From NCBI GenBank assembly GCA_021777755.1, contig JAJYDE010000009.1, positions 51,026 through 115,025 of the forward strand: a DNA stretch of 64,000 bases, written 5' to 3'. The notes under the pieces were generated by a model. It did not search any database and was not told the DNA's origin. It was given only the letters and a program-made list of their open reading frames with translations. Shown here piece after piece: positions 24,989 through 35,400 of this stretch; the first letter of the stretch is position 1; the number at the start of each line of letters is the position of its first letter. Source of the DNA: Deltaproteobacteria bacterium (GTDB lineage Bacteria > Desulfobacterota > Syntrophobacteria > Syntrophobacterales > Syntrophobacteraceae). The position numbers and the translations under genes were made by a program.

Positions 24989-25263
24989 CTTGAGTTTCCT
25001 CACAATAAAGGAGGCAGGCCGATCTTGCGGCCAAATGACCGGGGGGATCGACCCGCCTTTGAAAGAGACATACGCGGAGGTAGCGCCAAGTGCCTTTTCC
25101 CGGAGCAATTTTCGAGCCATTCGCGGAAAACCGAGCCGCGGCCCCGGGCCGGGATTTGGGGCATCGCGCCCGGAGCCTGGACAGGGAAGGCTTCAAGCAA
25201 ACAAAAACCCGATTTCAATATAAACAGCCTTGACAGGCGGGGGCTACGTTACTTAAGCTGAAC

Positions 25264-25285
25264 GGTAACGTTTCATAACGTTACC
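25264..25285. promoter_or_regulatory. Perfect 9+9 inverted repeat upstream of the sigma-54 activator gene
   Basis: GGTAACGTT (25264-25272), spacer TCAT, AACGTTACC (25277-25285). A third half-site ACGTTAC lies at 25246-25252, within the spacer of a possible TTGACA promoter (25230-25235, weak -10). The dyad is 62 nt before the ATG at 25347, as expected for a dimeric regulator site. Confidence 0.5.
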
Positions 25286-25346
25286 TGAACGCGGGAGTCG
25301 TTTTAACAGGACGGACTTTTCTCATCACCCATTCCCGGGCGTTGCA

Positions 25347-26729
25347 ATGGAAACCAAGAGCACCTTTGAGCCAGGATTTTCCCGGCTTCTTCTCGAATCG
25401 ATGGCCGACGGCGTTTTCACGCTAGACCGCAAAGGAATCATCACCTCCTGGAACCCCGCCATAGCCAGGATAACCGGCTACAGCGCCGAGGAAGCCATCG
25501 GGCAGCCCTGCGCGCTGCTCAATTTCACTCATTGTTTCCGCAACGGTTGTCCCACGGGCATAGAAAAGTGCGGGATTTTCCGGCATGGCCGCATAGAGGG
25601 AAGGGAATGCATCCTCAGGCACAAGGACGGCCGGGATGTGCCGGTTATAAAGAGCGCAAGGATTGTAAGAAATGAGCGCGAAGAGATCCGGGGTGTGGTT
25701 GAGACCCTGACCGATCTGTCGGAGCTTAAAAGAGCCCGCGAGCAAGCCGAGGAAGCCGGCCGCAAGCTGGCCGAGGCTCATGGCTTCGAAAACATCATAG
25801 GAAAGAGCCATGCCATGCGGCAGATTTATTCCGCCATAAGGGCCGCGGCGGCAAGCGAGGCGACCATTTTGCTCCAGGGCGAGAGCGGGACCGGAAAGGA
25901 ACTTGTGGCGGGCGCCATCCACCATCACAGCGGTCGGCGGCTGAAGCCCTTTGTGACCGTAAACTGCAGCGCCCTTTCCGAATCGCTTCTGGAAAGCGAA
26001 CTGTTCGGCCATGTCCGGGGGGCCTTTACGGGGGCGATCCGGGACCGGGAGGGCAGATTCGAGCAAGCCCACGGCGGCACGATTTTTTTAGACGAGATAG
26101 GGGAACTTAGCCCCTATATCCAGGTCAAACTTCTTCGGGCCGTTCAGGAGCGTGAAATCGAAAGGGTCGGGGAATCGCGCAAGCGCAAAGTCGATATCAG
26201 GATCATCGTTGCCACGAACAAGGAACTCTCTCAACTGGTGAAGAGCGGCAATTTCCGGGAAGATCTTTTTTACCGGCTGAAGGTCTTTCCCATCACTCTT
26301 CCGCCCCTGAGGCAAAGGCGTGAGGACATTCCCCTTCTTGCCGGCCACTTCATAGAGGCGCAAAACGCCAAGACGGGCAAAATGATTTCCGGGCTCACAC
26401 AGTCTTCGCTAAGAATCCTCATGGAATATCAATGGCCGGGAAACGTGCGGGAGCTTGAAAATGCGATCGAACACGCCTTTGTTCTGTGCGGGGGAGGCTA
26501 CATCGAGGTTTTCGATCTGCCGGTTGAACTGCGTCAACCGGCAGATCGGGCATCGACGGAGTCGGCCGCGGCAACCGGGCGGGGAAAAGTCACCGCGCAA
26601 ATCCTTGGCGAGCTTTTGGAGGATTGCGAGTGGAACAAGGCGAGGGTCGGGCGCTCGCTTGGCATCAGCAGGACCGCGGTCTGGAAATATATGAAGAAGT
26701 TCGAAATACCCTTGAAGAAGCCCTCATGA
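25347..26729 (+). CDS. Sigma-54-dependent transcriptional activator with N-terminal PAS domain
   Basis: 460 residues. A PAS sensor spans ~10-125, with a cysteine cluster in [15 protein letters not shown] that may bind a redox group or metal. The AAA+ domain spans ~150-375, with Walker A GESGTGKE, the sigma-54 contact loop [15 protein letters not shown] and Walker [14 protein letters not shown] Fis-type HTH lies at the C-terminus ([18 protein letters not shown]). There is no receiver domain, so control is probably by direct sensing through PAS. It is convergent, with a 6-base overlap, with a hybrid kinase gene. Confidence 0.93.
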   Translation: METKSTFEPGFSRLLLESMADGVFTLDRKGIITSWNPAIARITGYSAEEAIGQPCALLNFTHCFRNGCPTGIEKCGIFRHGRIEGRECILRHKDGRDVPVIKSARIVRNEREEIRGVVETLTDLSELKRAREQAEEAGRKLAEAHGFENIIGKSHAMRQIYSAIRAAAASEATILLQGESGTGKELVAGAIHHHSGRRLKPFVTVNCSALSESLLESELFGHVRGAFTGAIRDREGRFEQAHGGTIFLDEIGELSPYIQVKLLRAVQEREIERVGESRKRKVDIRIIVATNKELSQLVKSGNFREDLFYRLKVFPITLPPLRQRREDIPLLAGHFIEAQNAKTGKMISGLTQSSLRILMEYQWPGNVRELENAIEHAFVLCGGGYIEVFDLPVELRQPADRASTESAAATGRGKVTAQILGELLEDCEWNKARVGRSLGISRTAVWKYMKKFEIPLKKPS

Positions 26730-28199
26730 TTCCGGCAAGGGGAAATGGAGGCTGAAGGTGCTTCCCTGGTCGGGCAGGCTTTGAAGGCGCACAAAACCTC
26801 CGTGGGCCTCCACGATGCTTTTTACGATCGCCAATCCGAGGCCCGTGCCGATGATGTAGCGGGTTTTTTCATTTTTAATACGGTAGAAAGGGGCAAAGAC
26901 CCTCTCCTGGTCTTCGGGGGAAATTCCGATACCGGTGTCGCCAACCTCAAACTTCAGGAATTTGTCTTCGAGCGAGGCGGACACGACCACCCGTCCACCT
27001 TCCGGAGTATATTTGATCGCGTTGACGATGAGATTTGAGAGCACCTCTTCGAGGTTTCGCCGGTTTACGACCAGGGAAGGCAGTTCGGGCAGGGGCGCAA
27101 GTTCGAGGCCGATCGACTTTTCACGGGCCGCGGGCTCGTGGAAAGCCGCGAGATCTTCGAGTATTTCCACCGGATTTACCCGCTCTTTTTCAACACTCAT
27201 AAGGCCCGACTCGATTCTTGCCAGATCGAGCAGCTCGGTTGAAAGGCTGAGCAGGCTTTTAATTTTCTCGGAAGCCCTGCCAAGAATTTCCATCTGCTTG
27301 GGGGTCACCTCCCCGGCCAGCCCGTCGGTTATGACATGCAACTGGGCGAGCACGGAGTTAAGGGGGCTGCGAACCTCATGGGAGACCATGGAGACGAAAT
27401 CCGACTTGATCTGCTCCATTTTTTTCCGGGCCGTTATGTCATGGAGAACGGTAATGGCCCCGACGTTTCTGCCGGCCCGGTCTCTAAAGGGAACGCAACT
27501 GGCGCTCAAATAGCTCTGGGGCACGCCTTCCTCACCGCCTCGAACGAACTCTTCGCTGCTTTCCTCGAACTGGTCTTCGGGCATCGCAAGGGCGCTATCG
27601 ACGAGGGCATCCACCACGCTTCCAGCGCTCAATTCCTCGAGGCCACGCCCCACGGCGTCCTCGCCACTGAAGCCCGACATTTTTAGAAATGCCGGGTTGG
27701 CCAGCACAACCGACTTTTGAGCATCCACGGCCAGGACCCCGTCGCTCAAATGATCTATCAGCACGCGCATCCGGGATTTTTCGTTTGCGATGTCCTTTAG
27801 CGCCCTGGTGTATTCAATAGCCTTGGTGACCAGGACCCTCAACTGATCGGGCATGAAGGGCTTGGGGATGAAGTCGAAGGCCCCCTTCTTCATGGCCTCG
27901 ATGGAGTATTCGACCGTGGCGTAGCCGCTGATCACGATTATGACCGAATCCGGGTGAAGCGCCTTTACCCGGGAGAGGACATCGAAGCCCGAAAGGCTTG
28001 GCATCATCAGGTCAAGCAAGATGATGTCATAGCTCTTTTCTTCGATCATTTTGAGGCCCGCCTCGCCGGAGTCGGCCGTTTCGACCTCGAAGCCTTCCTG
28101 GCGCAGCACCTTCTGGCAACCGGTGCGAATTCTTTCCTCGTCATCGATAACGAGGATGGCAGGTCCCCGATAGTTTTGCGACATTGCGACTTCTTTCAT
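26724..28199 (-). CDS. Receiver-PAS-histidine kinase
   Basis: 491 residues. An N-terminal receiver at ~8-125 (VIDDEER, phospho-acceptor in LLDLMMPSLSG, KPF) is followed by a PAS domain at ~140-260, a HisKA domain with SHEVRSPLN, and a HATPase with NLIVNAIKYTPEGG, VGDTGIGI and GTGLGLAI. No membrane segment is visible, so the protein is cytoplasmic. It lies upstream of the activator's 3' end and 27 nt after another kinase gene on the same strand. The start could also be the ATG five codons later. Confidence 0.92.
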   Translation of the reverse strand: MKEVAMSQNYRGPAILVIDDEERIRTGCQKVLRQEGFEVETADSGEAGLKMIEEKSYDIILLDLMMPSLSGFDVLSRVKALHPDSVIIVISGYATVEYSIEAMKKGAFDFIPKPFMPDQLRVLVTKAIEYTRALKDIANEKSRMRVLIDHLSDGVLAVDAQKSVVLANPAFLKMSGFSGEDAVGRGLEELSAGSVVDALVDSALAMPEDQFEESSEEFVRGGEEGVPQSYLSASCVPFRDRAGRNVGAITVLHDITARKKMEQIKSDFVSMVSHEVRSPLNSVLAQLHVITDGLAGEVTPKQMEILGRASEKIKSLLSLSTELLDLARIESGLMSVEKERVNPVEILEDLAAFHEPAAREKSIGLELAPLPELPSLVVNRRNLEEVLSNLIVNAIKYTPEGGRVVVSASLEDKFLKFEVGDTGIGISPEDQERVFAPFYRIKNEKTRYIIGTGLGLAIVKSIVEAHGGFVRLQSLPDQGSTFSLHFPLPES

Positions 28200-28226
28200 G
28201 ATCCGGACGTCTCCTACGTTCCCAAC

Positions 28227-29741
28227 TCAAATAAGCATTGTTTCGGCTGAACCATGGTATATCGGGAGCGTGACAAGAAACGTAGTCCCCTTCTCGCCGG
28301 TTTCCTTCACCCTGATGGCGCCTTCATTGTCCTTTACGATTCCGTAAGCGGTGCTCAACCCCAGGCCGGTACCCTTTCCTATCGCCTTGGTGGTAAAAAA
28401 GGGATCGAAAATCTTAAGCACGTTATCCTCGGAGATTCCACAGCCCGTGTCGCAGATTTCCAAACAGGCATCGCGGCCGTCCTCGGAGGGGTATGTCCTC
28501 AAAGTCAGGGTTCCCTCTCTGTTCATGGCGTCTATAGCGTTGAAGATCAGATTGATGATGACCTGGCTGAATTGATTTTTATCCGCATGGACCAACATGT
28601 TCTGGCCGGAGAGTCGTTTTACGACCTCGACGCGCATGAAGAGGCGCTGGTCGCGAATAAGCAGAAGACTTTGCTCCACAAGGTCGTTCAACTCCAGGGT
28701 CTCCTTGTCGGGCAATGTCTGTCGGCTGTAGGCAAGCAAATTTCTAACGATCCCCTTGCAGCGGTTGGCGTCCTCGATCACGTACTTGAGGTCGTCTTTT
28801 CGCGGGTCGTCCTCGGCCATGCCCTCCAGCACAAGGCTGGCATAGAGAAGGATGCCCGTCAGGGGATTGTTGATTTCATGGGCCACACCGGCGGCCAACT
28901 GACCAAGAGAAGCCATTTTTTCGGCCTGGGCGATGCGGGCCATCATCTGGCGCATACGCTCCTCCTGGGCGAGTTTTTCCCTCAGATCGTTAAAGATCCC
29001 CATGGTGGCCACCTCATTATCGCCTTCATAGATAATGGCCGCCGAAAGCTCGACGGGGATCGACTCGCCGCGGGAGTTGACAAAATTGACCTGGGTGCAG
29101 GGAAGTCTGCCTTTGCCGCCAATGTCACTGTCTCGTAACTTCCTCATGATCTCTTCGGCCTGACCGGGCGGATGAAGCTCCCTGGCCGAGATTTTTCCTT
29201 TGGTATCCTTCAAGGTGTAGCCGGTTATCTCCTCGGCGGTGCGGTTCATGACCAGGATATTGCCCTTCATATCCGCGGCGATTATGGCGCTGGTCGATAC
29301 CTGGATGGCCTTTTCGAGGAACCCTCTGAGTTCGCTGAGTTCCTTCTCCATGGTTTTGACGCGCGTAACATCGCGAATGCTTTCAATTATATATCGGACC
29401 TGGCCCGTTTCGTCGAGGATGGGCGAAAAGACCCTGTCCTCCCAGGTTTGCTCCGCGCTCTCGGCTTCCACATGGCTCAGGATTGTCTGCCCCTCCCGGG
29501 TCTGCAGCACGGTTGCAAGCGGGCACAGGTCGAACGGACAGGGATATTCGCTACGATAAAAAAAGTCGTGGCAGGTTTTGCCCACGACTTCTTCTTTGGG
29601 GATACCGTACCTTTTGACGAAATTGACGTTGACGCTCAAAATAGTCTTGTCGGGTCGAAGAATAAGGGTGGGAAAGGAGAGAGTGTCAAACACCCGGACC
29701 TTCCAGTCGAAGTCCTCATTTTTTTCGGCTTCCATAGTCAT
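28227..29741 (-). CDS. PAS-PAS histidine kinase (NtrB-like)
   Basis: About 504 residues. PAS 1 contains the cysteine-rich segment [20 protein letters not shown], and PAS 2 (~130-260) has [17 protein letters not shown]. The HisKA domain has [14 protein letters not shown], and the HATPase has [23 protein letters not shown] and [13 protein letters not shown]. No membrane segment is seen. The frame's first start is a TTG at 29759; the ATG at 29741 is preferred. It probably phosphorylates one of the nearby receivers. Confidence 0.92.
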   Translation of the reverse strand: MTMEAEKNEDFDWKVRVFDTLSFPTLILRPDKTILSVNVNFVKRYGIPKEEVVGKTCHDFFYRSEYPCPFDLCPLATVLQTREGQTILSHVEAESAEQTWEDRVFSPILDETGQVRYIIESIRDVTRVKTMEKELSELRGFLEKAIQVSTSAIIAADMKGNILVMNRTAEEITGYTLKDTKGKISARELHPPGQAEEIMRKLRDSDIGGKGRLPCTQVNFVNSRGESIPVELSAAIIYEGDNEVATMGIFNDLREKLAQEERMRQMMARIAQAEKMASLGQLAAGVAHEINNPLTGILLYASLVLEGMAEDDPRKDDLKYVIEDANRCKGIVRNLLAYSRQTLPDKETLELNDLVEQSLLLIRDQRLFMRVEVVKRLSGQNMLVHADKNQFSQVIINLIFNAIDAMNREGTLTLRTYPSEDGRDACLEICDTGCGISEDNVLKIFDPFFTTKAIGKGTGLGLSTAYGIVKDNEGAIRVKETGEKGTTFLVTLPIYHGSAETMLI

Positions 29742-29892
29742 CCGAGCGTATGGCCTCAAAAGTGGCGCGAACGCACCGTTTCGAGCAGTTTTAAAAAACC
29801 CGCGTTCCGGCCTGCGAAAGGGCCGGGCCTTTCGCGCCGGAGCGCAGGTCGAAAGCGAACAAAACGGGTCTGATTATCCTTGACGGGTACGG

Positions 29893-30279
29893 CTAATCCA
29901 GGTTGTCCCGGACAATCTGCATAAGCTTGTCAAGATCGATCGGTTTGGCAATATAGTCGTCAGCCGGGGTGGACTTTCCATCCTGATGCGTATACTTGCT
30001 GGTTTTGACATTTTCAGCCACCGCGGTCAGCAACACGACCACGATGTCTTTTGAGGCCGGGTCCTCTTTTATCTCCCGGCAGAGTTCGTAGCCGTCCTTT
30101 CTGGGCATCATGACGTCAAGGAGCACCAATCTGGGCTTTTCGGCCCTTATTTTGTCCCACGCCTCGATACCGTCGTATGCCTTGGCGACCCTGTAGTCGT
30201 GACTTTCGAGCTTCATCGCAACAGACTCAACCAGATCAGGATCGTCATCCACCACCAAGATAAGCGGTTTATCGCTCAT
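29893..30279 (-). CDS. Stand-alone response regulator receiver (CheY-like)
   Basis: 128 residues, a single receiver domain: VVDDDPDL acidic pair, LLDVMMPRKDGYE phospho-acceptor, LLTAV Thr and a C-terminal KPIDLDKL. It has no output domain. GGAG lies 9 nt before the ATG. It heads a run of three minus-strand signalling genes and may be a phosphate relay partner for the kinases encoded next to it. Confidence 0.9.
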   Translation of the reverse strand: MSDKPLILVVDDDPDLVESVAMKLESHDYRVAKAYDGIEAWDKIRAEKPRLVLLDVMMPRKDGYELCREIKEDPASKDIVVVLLTAVAENVKTSKYTHQDGKSTPADDYIAKPIDLDKLMQIVRDNLD

Positions 30280-30322
30280 GTCTGCCTTCTCCTTTGTTTG
30301 GCCGGTTTAGCAGGGGCTACAT

Positions 30323-30349
30323 CCCCGCGGGGGCGAGGCCCCCGCGGGG
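30323..30349 (-). terminator. Strong hairpin at the 3' end of the metF operon
   Basis: CCCCGCGGGGGC and GCCCCCGCGGGG pair perfectly over 12 bp with loop GAG, seven bases beyond the metF stop. No T run follows, so it may protect RNA ends or slow polymerase. Confidence 0.55.
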
Positions 30350-30355
30350 CTCCTC

Positions 30356-31279
30356 TCAAAATACGGGTCTGGGCAAAAGCCCGGCCCTTTCCACGATTTC
30401 ACGCACCTTGTGTTCCCATTCGATGGCCATGATGTGGAACCCGGCCACCCCCTTGACATTTCTCAACCGCTCGATGGTCTCCAGGCACATCTTCATACCT
30501 TCCTCGGCCTGGTTTTCCTTGGCAACGCCGGCTATGCGTTTGACCACCTCGTCAGGCACGTCCATACCCGGCACTTTGTTTTTCATGTACTTGGCCATCC
30601 CGGCGGATTTCATGGGCGTAATGCCGGCCAGGATGTAAACCTTCTCGTCGAGCCCCCGGTCGCGCACCCCTTCCATCCACTTTTCGAACTTGTCGACGTT
30701 GTAGATGCACTGGGTCTGGATGAAATCAACGCCCGCCTTGACCTTTTTTGCAAGCCTTGCCACGCGCAGCTCGAAGGGGTCGGCGAACGGGTTTGCCGCG
30801 GCACCTATGAACATCTTGGGGGGCCCGTCGATTTTCTGCCCGCCCTGGAACAGCCCTTCGTCGCGCATCTGTCTCACCATGTCCACGGCCTGGACCGAGT
30901 CGATGTCGTGGACTGCGGCCGCGGCCGGATGGTCGCCGAAGCGGGGATGGTCGCCGGAAAGACAGAGCATATTGTCGATGCCGTGGGAATAGGCGCCCAG
31001 GATTTCGCTTTGCATGGCCAGCCGGTTGCGGTCCCTTGTCACCATCTGGAGAAGAGGATTTAGCCCCATCTGCTTTATGAGAATGCAGGCCGAAAGGCTC
31101 GACATTCTCACCATGGCCGTCTGGTTGTCCGTAACATTTACCGCATCCACGCAGCCGCGAAGCATCTCGGCCTTTTCCTTGACCTTTTCGGGCAGAGCCC
31201 CGCGCGGAGGACCGCATTCAGACGTTACAGCCAGTTGACCCGATACCAGTATTTTTTCCAGTGTGCTTTCCGTCTTCAT
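30356..31279 (-). CDS. metF: Methylenetetrahydrofolate reductase
   Basis: It reduces methylene-THF to methyl-THF with FAD in the cytoplasm. The 307-residue TIM barrel shows SECGPPRGA near the start, VTDNQTAMVRMS, LLQMVTRDRNR, CLSGDHP and FIQTQCIYNVDKF. The start at 31279 overlaps the metV stop by four bases (ATGA), so translation is coupled. The last gene of the metF2-hdrA-mvhD-metV-metF operon. In acetogens such as Moorella, MetFV with Hdr and MvhD subunits forms one electron-transfer complex, and the gene order here suggests the same. Confidence 0.93.
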   Translation of the reverse strand: MKTESTLEKILVSGQLAVTSECGPPRGALPEKVKEKAEMLRGCVDAVNVTDNQTAMVRMSSLSACILIKQMGLNPLLQMVTRDRNRLAMQSEILGAYSHGIDNMLCLSGDHPRFGDHPAAAAVHDIDSVQAVDMVRQMRDEGLFQGGQKIDGPPKMFIGAAANPFADPFELRVARLAKKVKAGVDFIQTQCIYNVDKFEKWMEGVRDRGLDEKVYILAGITPMKSAGMAKYMKNKVPGMDVPDEVVKRIAGVAKENQAEEGMKMCLETIERLRNVKGVAGFHIMAIEWEHKVREIVERAGLLPRPVF

Positions 31280-31944
31280 GATGCAAGGTCCTCTCTCACA
31301 ATTTTCCTCGGCCCCGCGCCCCTTCCGGTGCGCCAATCCTTGGCAGGAATATTTTCCTCGTACTTCTCAGTCATCCCCAGGGCTTTGAGCCGGTCCCAGA
31401 TGAGCTGCCAGGCGCAGTCGATATCGGAGTCCACCTCGCACTTGCCCTTGCCCGAACCGCCGCAGGGACCGTTCAGGAGCTGTTTGGAACAACGCGCGAT
31501 GGGGCAAACCCCTCCGGTGGAACCCAACACGCAATCCCCGCAGCCCGCGCAACGCTCGGCCCACACGCCCTGCCTTTCCGAAGCGCCCATGAACTTGGTG
31601 TTCACCGCCGGCAGGACCATTTTTTCCTTGAACCGCCTGGCCACTTCCTGCACACCGCACCCGCAGGCCATCGAGAGCACCGCGTCGGCCTGGTCGATAT
31701 AGGGCACGAGTTCTTCAACATACTCCGGGTCACATTGGCGCTCGAGAGTGATCTCCTTGATTTCGAAAGGATGACCTTCCTTCATGAAGTGCATCTGAAG
31801 AGCCGAGGAAAGAAGGGCAACCTCTTTTCGCCCCCCCGCGGAGCACACCGTAACGCATTCGTTGCAGCCGAGCAGAAGAATGCGACGGTAGGAGCTCACG
31901 GAATTGATAAGATCTTCAATTGGTTTACGTTCGGCGGTAATCAT
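31276..31944 (-). CDS. metV: MetV, methylene-THF reductase partner (MTHFR_C family)
   Basis: 222 residues, Cys-rich: LGCNECVTVCSAGG, SMACGCGVQEVA, ERCAGCGDCVLGSTGGVCPIARCSKQ and LNGPCGGSGKGKCEV. The cysteine set fits zinc and [4Fe-4S] binding described for MetV, which passes electrons to MetF. It is coupled to metF by a four-base overlap and follows mvhD by 68 nt. Confidence 0.9.
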   Translation of the reverse strand: MITAERKPIEDLINSVSSYRRILLLGCNECVTVCSAGGRKEVALLSSALQMHFMKEGHPFEIKEITLERQCDPEYVEELVPYIDQADAVLSMACGCGVQEVARRFKEKMVLPAVNTKFMGASERQGVWAERCAGCGDCVLGSTGGVCPIARCSKQLLNGPCGGSGKGKCEVDSDIDCAWQLIWDRLKALGMTEKYEENIPAKDWRTGRGAGPRKIVREDLAS

Positions 31945-32012
31945 GTCAGCTAACTATCTCCTCTTGTAAAACCGGCGTGGCGCCGGTGTCAGGTTGCGCC
32001 CTTGCAAAGGCG

Positions 32013-32462
32013 CTAAGAGCAGGCTGCAGTTGCGCATCCGGGATTGTCCCTGCCGACCCTGGCCGGGTTTGGACCCAGGCGGCGAATCTTTTCGGTAAAT
32101 TCGGAAGCGGTCCTGGCAAACACCTCGCCCATGCCGGCCGACATCGCATACATCTCGACCCGTTCGCCCCCGATCCCGATTTCATCGAGCAATTTTTTAA
32201 CGTAAGCCACGCGCTTTGTCGCTCGTGTGTTTCCAGTCCTGAAGTGGCAGTCTCCCTCAAGGCAGCCGGCCACGTAGACCCCGTCGGCGCCCTTCCTGAG
32301 CGCTTCCATCATGTGCAGCGCGGACACCTTGCCCGTGCAGGGCACCCTAATGATCTTCACGTTCGCAGGATAGTGAAGCCTTTTGCTGCCGGCCATATCC
32401 GCGGCCGTATAGGCGCAGTAATGGCAGCAGAAGGCCACGATCACCGGTTGAAACTCTTCCAT
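32013..32462 (-). CDS. mvhD: MvhD-like iron-sulfur subunit (delta subunit of Hdr/hydrogenase)
   Basis: 149 residues with the family signature: VAFCCHYCAYTAAD at the start, RVPCTGKV, and AGCLEGDCHFRTGN, which together bind a [2Fe-2S] cluster. MvhD transfers electrons into HdrA. Its ATG shares one base with the hdrA stop (TAATG). No hydrogenase large or small subunit genes accompany it here. Confidence 0.92.
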   Translation of the reverse strand: MEEFQPVIVAFCCHYCAYTAADMAGSKRLHYPANVKIIRVPCTGKVSALHMMEALRKGADGVYVAGCLEGDCHFRTGNTRATKRVAYVKKLLDEIGIGGERVEMYAMSAGMGEVFARTASEFTEKIRRLGPNPARVGRDNPGCATAACS

Positions 32463-35400
32463 TACGCCGTCCTTTCAAATAGTCCGTCCAACTTGGCAAA
32501 TATCAGATCGTCTTCATACTGCATCAGCTGAATGGCCTCCGCGGGGCACTCCGAAGCGCAGGTGCCGCAACCGTGGCACTTCGCCGGGTCTATTTCCGAA
32601 TGGCCTTCGGCATTGACAAAGGGCACGCCGAAGGGGCAGGCGCGCACACAGATGAGACAGGCGGCGCACCGGTTGGAGTCAACCCTTGCCACCGCCGCCC
32701 CCATGTTGATCGAATCGCCTGCGAGGAAAGTCTGGGCGCGGCTTGCCACAGCCTGAGCCTGGGCGATACTGTCGCGGATGTTTTTGGGCGAATGAGCCGC
32801 ACCGGCCACGAAAAATCCCGGGGTCGGCAGATCAACGGGTCTGAGCTTTACGTGGTCTTCGAGAAAATAGCCGTCCGAGGTTCTGGGGAGACGGAAGATG
32901 ACGCCCAGATCTTCGGTTGATTCCTCATCGGCCACAAAACCGGTACTGAGCACGAGGCAATCGCAGGAGACTTGGACCTTGCGCCCGAGGACCGGGTCTG
33001 TGAAGGTGACGGAGAGCTTCTTGCCGTCGGCGACCACCCCGGGTTTGTCCTCCAATTCATAGGGGACGAAAACAACGCCCTTTTCCCTTGCCTTCGTGTA
33101 GTAGAGCTCCTGCATGCCGGGGGTGCGCATATCGCGGTAGAGAATCACTATGGTGGCGTCGGGATTGAGTTCCTTAAGCCGCAAAGCGTTTTTAACCGCC
33201 GTCTGGCAGCAGATGCGCGAGCAGTTGGGATTTTCGGGGACCCGTGAGCCGACGCACTGGACCATCACCACATTGCGCAAGGCTTTCGCCCCCTCCGGAT
33301 TGTCTTCGAGGAGGGCGTCCATATCGAGCTGGGTCATCACCGCGTCGTGAGCGCCCAGGAGCATCTCGTCGGGCCGGTTTACCAGGGCGCCCGTGGCCAG
33401 GATGGTGATGCCGTGGGTTATCTGGCGATAGACCATGCGGGCACCGACCTGGACACCGGTTTTGAACATGCCGGCCATGCCGGTATGATCGACGACCACG
33501 GCCTGCTTAAGCACCTGGATGTTTTCGTGGCTTTCGGTTTTTTCGACCATCGTTTTCAGGTAAGCCTGGACATCCTGGCCGTCGAGGGTCCTTCGCACCT
33601 TCCCGGCCGTTCCGCCCAACCGGTTGGATCTTTCGAGCAAAAAGACCTTGAAGCCGCCATCGGCAAGGCTTAGAGCCGCCTTCATGCCCGTTACGCCCCC
33701 GCCCACCACCAGCACGTCCTTGTTCATCGGCAGCGTATGGTCGGCAAGCGGATGGGTCATCCGGACGGCCCCGACCCCCATGTGCATCAATTCCTTGGCC
33801 TTGGAGGCGGCAAAAGCCGGGTTGTCGGTATGAACCCAGGTATCCTGGTCGCGCAGATTGACGATTTCCAACATGTATCTGTTCAGGCCGGCCTTGCGCA
33901 GGGTGTCCTGGAACACCGCTTCATGGGTTCTTGGAGAACATGCGCCGATCACGACCCGATTGAGGTTCTCTTTTCGTATGACTTCCTGGATGCGCTCGAG
34001 CGAATCGCGGCTGCAGCCATGGCCGATGGTCTCGGAGACAACCACGTCTTTGAGCTCTTTTAGACCGGCCGCCATGGACTTGACATCAATCACGCCGCCG
34101 ATGTTGTTTTCACAGTCGCAAACGAAGACCCCGACTCTGGCCGGCTCGCCGCTGATGTCTTTTTCGGGCGGGAAATTTTCGCTCTTTTCCTGCACCACTC
34201 TCAGGGGGCTAAGATCGGCCGAGGCGCAGCAGGCCGCGGCGCCCGCCTGAACAAGGGTTTCCGGGATGTCCTTGGGGGCTTCGAAAAGGCCGCAGGCATA
34301 GATTCCGGGCTTGGAGGTGGCAACGGGTTCAAAACTTCCCGTTTTCGCATAGCCGCAGTCATTGAGTTCCACCCCGAGCTTTTCGGCAAGGCTTCGGGTC
34401 TCGTCGGAAACACGGAAACCGGTGGATAGCACCACCATGTCGAATTCTTCGGCCGCAGGCAGGTTGCTTGAGTAGGGCATGTAACCGATATCCAGCCCGC
34501 CGGTCATGACCGCATCCTTGAAGACGGGGTCGATAGAGTGTGGACGGCTGCGCACAAAGCGCACCCCGTACTGGTTTTTGGCCCTTTGCAAATAGAGTTC
34601 GTAGTCCTTGCCGTAGGTACGCATATCCATGTAGAAAATCGTGGTCTCGATATCTTCGAGGAAGCGCTCCCTGGTGACCATGGCCTCTTTGAGGGCGTAC
34701 ATGCAGCAGGCGCTTGAGCAGTAGGGCTGAAAACCGGGCCGCAGCCCTCTGGACCCGGCGCACTGGATCCAGGCCACCTTGCGGGGCTTCTGGCCGTCGG
34801 AGGGTCTTACCAGCTGTCCGCCTGTTGGCCCGGTGGCCGATAGAATACGCTCGTATTCCAGGCTGGTCACCACGTTGGGGTAAACTCCGTATCCATAGGT
34901 GTCCAGAACGCCGGGGTCGGTGATCTCCGCGCCGAGGGCGAGAATGATCGCTCCCGCATCCACTTCGTGGCTCCGGGGCTTGTCATCGGGTATGATCGCC
35001 CCCGCCGGGCACACCTTCACCAGCTCGTCCACGTCGGAACAGGCATCGATGTCGATGGAAAAAGCATACGGGGTGGCCTGCGGATAGCGCATGCAGGTCG
35101 GGGCGCGGTGATCGAGCCCCGGGGTAAAGCGAACGCAGCCGGGGAACTGACGATGGCATTCTCCGCAGGCGGTGCATTTTTGCAAATCGATGTAGCGCGG
35201 CCGCGAGCTCAGATTGGCCTTGAAATTGCCCGCATCCCCCGAAACCTCTTCCACTTCGGTCATGGTCAGAAGTTCGATATGAAGTTGGCGGCCGCTCTCC
35301 GATAAGCGCGGAGACAGGGTGCACAGGTCGCAGTTGTTGGTGGGGAAAGTACGGTCGAGGCTCGTCATGAGGCCGCCGATCGAATAAGACTTGTCTACGA

